From the NCBI GenBank assembly GCA_027451565.1, contig DAIDJC010000019.1, positions 1-22,038 on the forward strand: 22,038 nucleotides of DNA, written 5' to 3'. Each line of letters starts with the position of its first letter. Position 1 is the stretch's first letter. This DNA is from Limisphaerales bacterium (lineage in GTDB: Bacteria; Verrucomicrobiota; Verrucomicrobiia; Limisphaerales; UBA11358). The position numbers and the translations under genes are program-made. Shown piece after piece: positions 17,715-22,038 of this stretch. Below the pieces are notes generated by a model, which searched no databases, was not told the DNA's origin, and saw nothing but the letters and a program-made list of their open reading frames with translations.

Positions 17715-18092
17715 ATGGAATGCCCTGAACATCACCAGACAGCGACCGGCGTTTGCATGCGTTGCGGCAGGGCATTGTGTCCGGCGTGCGGAGGTGAGGC
17801 GGGGGCAGGACGCCGAGCCTGTGGCGAGGCATGCGCGCGGGTATTGGACCAGCACGATCAAGCCTTTGCCTTGCTGACCCGTCAAACCCTGCAAACCGCG
17901 CAGGCCAGCGCCGTTTTCTCGGGCCTTTGCAGTTTGCTATCCCTGGCAGGGGCGGCGGGGGCGTGGTTTTATCTGCCGGTGCCTTTCCTGGTGTGGTTCT
18001 GCGCGGGCTGCGGCCTGGTTTTCATGGCCACGGCCATCTGGCAGGCGCGCATCGCCCGCAGACAGGCCGGTCCTGCATCAGGCGGGAGGTAA
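17715..18092 (+). CDS. Small B-box-like zinc-finger membrane protein
   Basis: This is a 125-residue protein starting at ATG 17715. Upstream in-frame codons show no family resemblance and there is no clear ribosome site. The N-terminus carries C3-x2-H6-x7-C14-x2-C17-x4-C22-x2-C25, then C36-x3-C40: a B-box-like zinc-binding pattern. Two hydrophobic segments follow (about 60-82, FSGLCSLLSLAGAAGAWFYL; and 86-106, FLVWFCAGCGLVFMATAIW), then a basic tail. Proteins of this shape are common but uncharacterised in bacteria. The last 15 bases overlap the convergent tadA 3' end. The function is not known. Confidence 0.6.
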   Translation: MECPEHHQTATGVCMRCGRALCPACGGEAGAGRRACGEACARVLDQHDQAFALLTRQTLQTAQASAVFSGLCSLLSLAGAAGAWFYLPVPFLVWFCAGCGLVFMATAIWQARIARRQAGPASGGR

Positions 18093-18578
18093 TTTGCCTT
18101 GCTTCAACTTTCGTTGTTCGCCAAAAAATTCCCGCAAAATAGACCGGCATTCCTCCCGGCACACCCCTCCTGTGAATTGGCAGGAATGATTGAGCGTGGG
18201 AAACTGCAACAGGTTCATGGCTCCGCCTGCGGCGCCGGCCTTGGGATCCTCCACGCCAAACACCACACGCAGCAGGCGGGTATGGACAATGGCACCGGCG
18301 CACATGGGGCAGGGTTCCTTGGTGACATAAAGCGTGCAATCCGTAAGGCGCCAATCCCCCGCAGCCTGCTGGGCCTGGGTCAGAGCCAGCATTTCAGCAT
18401 GAGCCGTGGCATCCTTCAAGCTCTCCACCTGGTTGAAAGCCCGGCCAATCATCCTGCCGCCACGCACCACCACCGCCCCCACAGGCACTTCTCCGGCTGC
18501 ATAGGCCTTGGCCGCTTGGCGCAGAGCTTCCCTCATGAAATCCTCGTCACTGCGCAAACCCATCAACACCTCATTCAT
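18078..18578 (-). CDS. tadA: tRNA-specific adenosine deaminase TadA
   Basis: This is a 166-residue enzyme, the same size as E. coli TadA (167). It converts A34 of tRNA-Arg(ACG) to inosine in the cytoplasm. The zinc and catalytic residues are all present: H60-A-E62 (TAHAEMLAL) and P-C90-P-M-C93 (KEPCPMCAGAIVHTRL). Conserved flanking motifs GEVPVGAVVV, NLLQFPTLNH and ECRSILREFF also fit. The ATG at 18578 overlaps the TGA of the upstream Nudix gene (ATGA) and places MNEVL at the usual family start; the longer open frame upstream is the antisense-free Nudix coding region read in another frame. The 3' end overlaps the convergent membrane-protein gene by 15 bases. Confidence 0.92.
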   Translation of the reverse strand: MNEVLMGLRSDEDFMREALRQAAKAYAAGEVPVGAVVVRGGRMIGRAFNQVESLKDATAHAEMLALTQAQQAAGDWRLTDCTLYVTKEPCPMCAGAIVHTRLLRVVFGVEDPKAGAAGGAMNLLQFPTLNHSCQFTGGVCREECRSILREFFGEQRKLKQGKLPPA

Positions 18579-19111
18579 TGGCCACCCCCCACGCATGACG
18601 GGGAAGTCACCCCATCCGCACAACGCGCCTCGTGCAACGACCAAAGATGGCCGCCATCCACCCGACACTGGCAATGGGCGGCAAAAAATCCGCCTCGATA
18701 TTGCCAGAACCACGGCCAGATTTTCTCACGATCCGTATCGGGAATTTTCAAGAACTCCAGCTCATCCCGATGGAAAAATCCAAACCGCCCCTCGGCATGC
18801 GCTGCCGGTGTCTGTGTCAATTTCAACCGTATTTCAAAAAGAAACATCAACCAATGAGTTTGTCCCTGGTAACCAGACTCGCTGATAATGCCAGCCAGAT
18901 GCAGGTCAGCAGGAGTCAAACGCAAACCCATCTCCTCGCCGGCCTCGCGGCAGGCACAAACGTATGGAGATTCCCCCTCATCCATTTTAAGTTTGCCGCC
19001 CGGCGGACTCCAGAAACCCCGGTTTGGGTCCTGCGCCCGTTCCAAAAGCAAAACCTGCCCGGCGGCATTAAACGAATAAAGCAATGTGGCTGCTTTGTAG
19101 GGCAATTTCAC
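18575..19111 (-). CDS. Nudix hydrolase, MutT/MTH1-like
   Basis: This is a 178-residue protein starting at GTG 19111, with AAGG 11 bases upstream. The Nudix motif runs from G39 to L63: G39-x7-E47-x7-R55-E56-x2-E59-E60-x-G62. The catalytic glutamates are intact, but the first spacing is x7 rather than the canonical x5, a two-residue insertion (KLKMDEGES). Preceding VLLLERAQDPNRGFWSPPGG is typical of the family. Nudix enzymes hydrolyse nucleoside diphosphates linked to another group, often to clear oxidised or toxic nucleotides. The substrate cannot be read from the sequence. It is translationally coupled to tadA by an ATGA overlap. The C-terminal 25 residues (CADGVTSPSC...) look non-conserved. 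Confidence 0.82.
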   Translation of the reverse strand: MKLPYKAATLLYSFNAAGQVLLLERAQDPNRGFWSPPGGKLKMDEGESPYVCACREAGEEMGLRLTPADLHLAGIISESGYQGQTHWLMFLFEIRLKLTQTPAAHAEGRFGFFHRDELEFLKIPDTDREKIWPWFWQYRGGFFAAHCQCRVDGGHLWSLHEARCADGVTSPSCVGGGQ

Positions 19112-19120
19112 CGGTGAAAT
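19105..19120. promoter_or_regulatory. 16-bp perfect palindrome overlapping the Nudix start codon
   Basis: ATTTCACCGGTGAAAT is fully self-complementary and includes the GTG start at 19109-19111. It could be an operator or a hairpin that masks the start. One such palindrome in 22 kb is not far from chance expectation, so support is limited. Confidence 0.25.
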
Positions 19121-19160
19121 GTCCTTGGCTGCGGATCAAAAGTCAACTCGCAGCCTGATC

Positions 19161-19183
19161 TGTGTGCTTCAAACCAGCACACA
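19161..19183. terminator. 8-bp stem-loop between the HTTM-like and Nudix genes
   Basis: TGTGTGCT-TCAAACC-AGCACACA is a perfect 8-bp stem with a 7-base loop, 50 bases before the Nudix start and 145 bases after the membrane protein stop. No U-tract follows directly on the minus strand. It may be a weak terminator or leader structure. The rest of 19112-19327 holds only a doubtful 39-codon frame (19204-19323, minus). Confidence 0.3.
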
Positions 19184-19327
19184 CCCGGGGAAAATCCACT
19201 CAATCAAAGCTGCGGCTTGGGATAAAAACTCAAAAAGCTTAAATCCCGACAGGAATTTCCCGTAATATGGGCTGCCGCTGCATTCAAGGTTTTGTTGAAT
19301 AAATTCCAATCAGGCAAATCCATCCGT

Positions 19328-20524
19328 TTATTTTCCAAAGACAACCGGCTTGGGATCATTGGGAAAATAAAATAAAAGCCGTCCTTGGCGGGTTCTGACC
19401 AGCATAAAACAGTCATTTTTACTTGCAGCGTATGCAGAAAGGTGTTGGAACATGACCACATAACCGCGTTGTTCGGGCAACGGCGGCACACCCATATCTG
19501 CCTCAGCCCACATTGAATGTTCAAACATAAAGGGCAACTGCAACGCTGAGTTCCTATTTTTGACTGGATAGACATATGTCCTGAGACTGACCGGAAGGCG
19601 AGCCGCCATCGGTCGGCTTATATACACTTCGGCTTTTGCGAGGTTGTAGGAATATAGTGAAAAGGAAAGATACGAGTCCCAATGGCCAAAAAAACTCAGG
19701 ATAGGCAGCATTCCAAACAAGCCCACCATCAAAATTGCGGGAATGGATTCGCACAAATCGCGCAGCACTTTAAGCAGGGAGACATCATCCCGGGATGCAA
19801 ACAAAACAAAAATGAGTCCAACCATGGAGATGTTCCAGGGCCAGATCACAAAATTCACGTCATGTCCAAAAGGACCAAGGAATAAGAGGGAAGCTCCATG
19901 CAGCAGGATTGCAATCAGGATTGCGGGCCAGCGAGTTTGCGCAAACCAGACACCCACAGCAATAAACACCTCAAAAAGAGGAGTCAGCGCCACGGCAAGG
20001 CGCAAGCCTGCAATAACCAAGCCGGGCAAACCCCAATCCTTGGCAGGTTGAACAAACCATTCAGGCACCACGCTCTCAAAAACGCCATTCATTTTCTGGA
20101 TGCCCGCCCAAAGATAAACAAATGAAAGCACCAGCCGACACCCAGCCAGCGCAATTCGCTCCGGCAACAAGTTCAACAGGAGCATCACCCAATAAATGTA
20201 CATCCAAGGCTGTTCACGATTTTGATCGCAACAGAACAGATAAAATATTGCCGCAAGAAAAAACCCAACCGCCGGCCGAAAAAACCACGCAGCGATGGCC
20301 AAGGATGACAGCGTGCTGCAAAATAATGCCAGGCTTGGATAGCGGGGCAAAACCGGCCACCAAGAAAACACAGGAACGATTGGATACTCACGCGTTGTCA
20401 GCCAAAGCGGAATGCAGCACAACATGCCCAGCAGCGTCGCACCCAGTAAAACCGCCCTCAAAAAACATACACGCTGGTCGGCGGCGCAAAATATCCGGGT
20501 AATCTTCATAGAGAATAGCAGCAT
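19328..20524 (-). CDS. Polytopic membrane protein, HTTM/VKGC-like
   Basis: This is a 398-residue protein with about 8-9 hydrophobic segments in the first 290 residues and a soluble C-terminal tail of about 110 residues. The features FVYLWAGIQKMNGVF, TPLFEVFIAVGVWF and LLHGASLLFLGPFGHDVNFVIWPWN resemble the HTTM/vitamin K-dependent gamma-carboxylase-like and DoxX-type membrane families, where a 'AGxxKL' helix and a His-containing helix recur. Biochemical activity is unproven for most bacterial members. The ATG at 20524 is used; the ATG at 20509 (MKITRIF) is equally possible. The ribosome site is poor for both. It appears to be a single gene upstream of the Nudix-tadA pair. Confidence 0.65.
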   Translation of the reverse strand: MLLFSMKITRIFCAADQRVCFLRAVLLGATLLGMLCCIPLWLTTREYPIVPVFSWWPVLPRYPSLALFCSTLSSLAIAAWFFRPAVGFFLAAIFYLFCCDQNREQPWMYIYWVMLLLNLLPERIALAGCRLVLSFVYLWAGIQKMNGVFESVVPEWFVQPAKDWGLPGLVIAGLRLAVALTPLFEVFIAVGVWFAQTRWPAILIAILLHGASLLFLGPFGHDVNFVIWPWNISMVGLIFVLFASRDDVSLLKVLRDLCESIPAILMVGLFGMLPILSFFGHWDSYLSFSLYSYNLAKAEVYISRPMAARLPVSLRTYVYPVKNRNSALQLPFMFEHSMWAEADMGVPPLPEQRGYVVMFQHLSAYAASKNDCFMLVRTRQGRLLFYFPNDPKPVVFGK

Positions 20525-20611
20525 CTCAAGCCGTCAAATTTGTTTGCCGGAGAAAGGTCAAATAGAGTCGCTTCTTGGTTTTGGCAAAATGACATAGCCC
20601 GGGGCGGAAAG

Positions 20612-20871
20612 TCAATTATTATGTTTCCTCAACCATTCTATTTTCTCAACAGAAATAGGCCTGTAATATTTACCCTGCCGGGAAGGTCTGTTTGAACATT
20701 TAACACCTCCAACAAAAACGGAATTTTTTGTTCTCAATCTCTTTGGCGCATCAACAGAATTTTCCACGGAAGACGACTCCACTCCATACTCAATGCTGCT
20801 GATAAAAGCAGTGAAATGCGCCATGCCGAAATTGACATCAACGATAATCGCCGCTGTGTTACCATCCGATT
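20612..20871 (-). pseudogene. 3' part of a small unknown gene interrupted by the IS630 element
   Basis: The frame that ends with TGA at 20612-20614 (YRPISVEKIEWLRKHNN) runs upstream without a stop to the left end of the IS element, reading KSDGNTAAIIVDVNFG before the internal ATG at 20824. Removing the element and one TA joins it in frame to 21964-22031, giving a 109-residue protein. I do not recognise the family; the tail is Lys/Arg-rich (DAPKRLRTKN, RPSRQGKYYRP). The 70-residue frame from 20824 might still be expressed. The bases 20525-20611 show no feature. Confidence 0.45.
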
Positions 20872-20873
20872 TA
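20872..20873. repeat. TA target-site duplication, left copy
   Basis: A TA dinucleotide borders the left inverted repeat (TA then CTAATCAGTCA). IS630/Tc1/mariner elements always insert at TA and duplicate it. Confidence 0.7.
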
Positions 20874-20877
20874 CTAA

Positions 20878-21908
20878 TCAGTCAGCGGCATAGGCTACTG
20901 TTTTCGCGCCGAAGAAGGATCGGACTAATGGCCGGTTTTCTTGAATTCTGACCAAGTCCTCTTCCACCCGCTGACGCAAGGATTCGTTCTGCTTCAACGG
21001 TTTCTTGGATACCCCGTTGGTTTTCATGTGGCTCCACACAAAATCGTCGGGATTCAGGTCCGGCGCATACGTTGGCAAACAATGAAACTCCAAGCGCCCG
21101 CCCAAACTGGCCACATAGCTTTGAACCACCTTTGCCTTATGGGCTGGATGCCCGTCCAACACAAGGAATACCCGCCCACGCCGGCCCTTCATGAAATTTT
21201 TCAAGAACAACACAAAGGCCTCCCCGTTCAGCTTGCCGTCATAGGTCGCCGCCCAAAACGCGCCGCGCGCATTCACCGCGCTGATCACATTGATGCTCTG
21301 CCGCTGGCCCGTGGTCTTCACCACGGGCGTGCTCCCCTTCAGACCATAGGTCCGCCCCAGCGGCGGATCCGACTGAAAGCCCGCTTCATCCAGGAAAAAA
21401 ATCATCCCCCCCGCCTGTCGCGCCCGCCGTTTAAGCTGCGGATAGGTTTCGGCCAGCCACAAGGCCACGGCTTGGGGATCGCGCTCGTAAGCCCGCCGCA
21501 AGGGTTTTTGCGGCGTAATATTCAAACGGGCCAGCAGTTTGCCCACGGACGTCAAACATAATTCCACCCCCATCTTCTCCAAAATCAATTGCTGCACGAT
21601 CCGCCGCGTCCAGAGTCCGAAGTCGAAGCCATACTGCCGTGGGTCCTTACCCAGAATCCAGCGTTTAACCCGTTGTTGTTGCGCACCGGTTAGTTTGGGC
21701 GGGGGCCTGCCGTGATCGATTCGGCCAATGCCTCCCAGCCCTGCTCCTTGTAATCACGCAACCAAGGGTAGATCGTGGTGCGGCACAATTCAAAGCTACG
21801 CTTTACGGCGCTGGGCAACTAACCATCTTCCGCCACACGCCGAACCGCCTGGATACGAATATGTTCAAGAGTGTTGTGCTCTAGTGTCCGGCCATCAATG
21901 GTTGCCAT
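20878..21908 (-). pseudogene. IS630-family transposase, split by a nonsense codon and a -1 frame change
   Basis: The first frame starts at ATG 21908 (MATIDGRTLEHNT) and encodes the helix-turn-helix region (RIQAVRRVAEDG, stop, LPSAVKRSFELCRTTIYPWLRD, GWEALAES). It is broken by TAG at 21819-21821 (codon 30) and ends at TAA 21690-21692. The second frame, -1 relative to it, carries GRPPPKLTG, WILGKDPRQYGFDFGLWT and the DDE catalytic core down to TGA 20878-20880. Counting from the internal ATG at 21597, the acidic residues are D70 (FFLDEAGF), D148 (LVLDGHPAHK) and D185 in YAPDLNPDDFVW, where most family members have Glu. The frame change may be programmed, as in some IS630 members, but the TAG suggests decay. 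DNA cleavage and joining at TA sites is the family role. Confidence 0.85.
21690..21699 (-). other. Candidate -1 ribosomal frameshift site in the transposase
   Basis: On the minus strand the first frame reads CGC CCA AAC TAA. The heptamer C CCA AAC (21693-21699) fits X-XXY-YYZ, and the stop TAA follows at once. Slipping by -1 gives CCC AAA CTA ACC (P-K-L-T) and enters the catalytic frame, producing GPRPKLTG, close to the family's GRPPKL linker. Confidence 0.45.
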
Positions 21909-21961
21909 GTTGCGCATTATACCAAGTCCATCAAGCGTAGTCTATATAAATGACTCATCAG

Positions 21962-21963
21962 TA
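21962..21963. repeat. TA target-site duplication, right copy
   Basis: A TA follows the right inverted repeat (TGACTCATCAG then TA), matching the left copy. Confidence 0.7.
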
Positions 21964-22031
21964 AATTGACAAATAAAAGTGGCAGGCCGAACACATCGAA
22001 GTGGATTGACAGCAAAAAGAAACAAATTCAT
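21964..22031 (-). pseudogene. 5' part of the small unknown gene interrupted by the IS630 element
   Basis: The minus-strand ATG at 22031, preceded by an in-frame TAA, opens MNLFLFAVNPLRCVRPATFI and reads into the right IS end. Joined across the element with one TA it continues in frame into the 3' part (CQFKSDGNTAAII...). The ribosome site cannot be judged because only 7 bases remain upstream. The product is not recognised. Confidence 0.35.
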
Positions 22032-22038
22032 TTATGAT

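Larger units (their letters stand above)
20874..21961 (-). mobile_element. IS630-family insertion sequence, complete, 1088 bp
   Basis: The ends are imperfect inverted repeats: left CTAATCAGTCA (20874-20884) against the right end read on the minus strand, CTGATGAGTCA (21951-21961). Similarity continues inward (ATAG-x-CTAC), for 17 identities in the first 25 positions. TA dinucleotides flank both ends. The length matches the usual 1.1 kb of the family, and the coded protein is an IS630 DDE transposase whose stop codon lies inside the left repeat. The insertion splits a small host frame. Confidence 0.88.

Noticed and set aside
19204..19323. 39-codon frame (MDLPDWNLFNKTLNAAAAHI...) 4 bases after the HTTM-like stop
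   Set aside because: No ribosome site or recognisable family; the length is within chance expectation. It is worth re-checking only if relatives conserve it.

Overview
The window most likely comes from a Verrucomicrobiota chromosome (Pedosphaera/Limisphaera-like). The main reason is a 2853-residue secreted protein that combines SBBP, BNR, DUF11, Calx-beta and TolB/PD40-type repeats and ends in a short C-terminal domain finishing in 'HFYRLAAP', a style common in that phylum. This assignment is an inference from protein style; there is no rRNA or marker gene in the window.

Layout. (1) 1-8994, minus strand: the giant repeat protein and, 18 bp downstream, the start of a secreted LamG-like protein that runs off the window. 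(2) 8995-9200: a divergent control region with a sigma70-like promoter, two dyads and a possible attenuator. (3) 9201-10316, plus: a LuxR-type regulator with a GAF-like N-terminus. (4) 10499-16517, minus: a compact type II secretion / pseudopilus operon in the order TPR lipoprotein, gspF, gspH, gspI, gspJ, gspK. It has no gspG between F and H, and no secretin, ATPase or L/M genes. (5) 16530-18092, plus: an exported DUF362 protein and a small B-box-like zinc-finger membrane protein. (6) 18078-19111, minus: a Nudix hydrolase and tadA, coupled by an ATGA overlap. (7) 19328-20524, minus: a polytopic HTTM/VKGC-like membrane protein. (8) 20612-22031: a small unknown gene split by a complete IS630-family element (20874-21961) with imperfect terminal repeats and a TA target duplication. 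Its transposase has a nonsense codon and needs a -1 frameshift at a slippery CCCAAAC that runs directly into a UAA stop.

How the genes may work together. The LuxR regulator is placed to control itself and the giant exported protein. The pseudopilin operon supplies inner-membrane and pilus-tip parts of a secretion machine whose other parts must lie elsewhere. The Nudix-tadA pair looks like ordinary housekeeping. No tRNA, rRNA or CRISPR array was seen. The best candidates for something unusual are the frameshift/nonsense structure of the IS630 element with its interrupted host gene, the layered control region upstream of the LuxR gene, and the 16-repeat TolB-like array in the giant protein.
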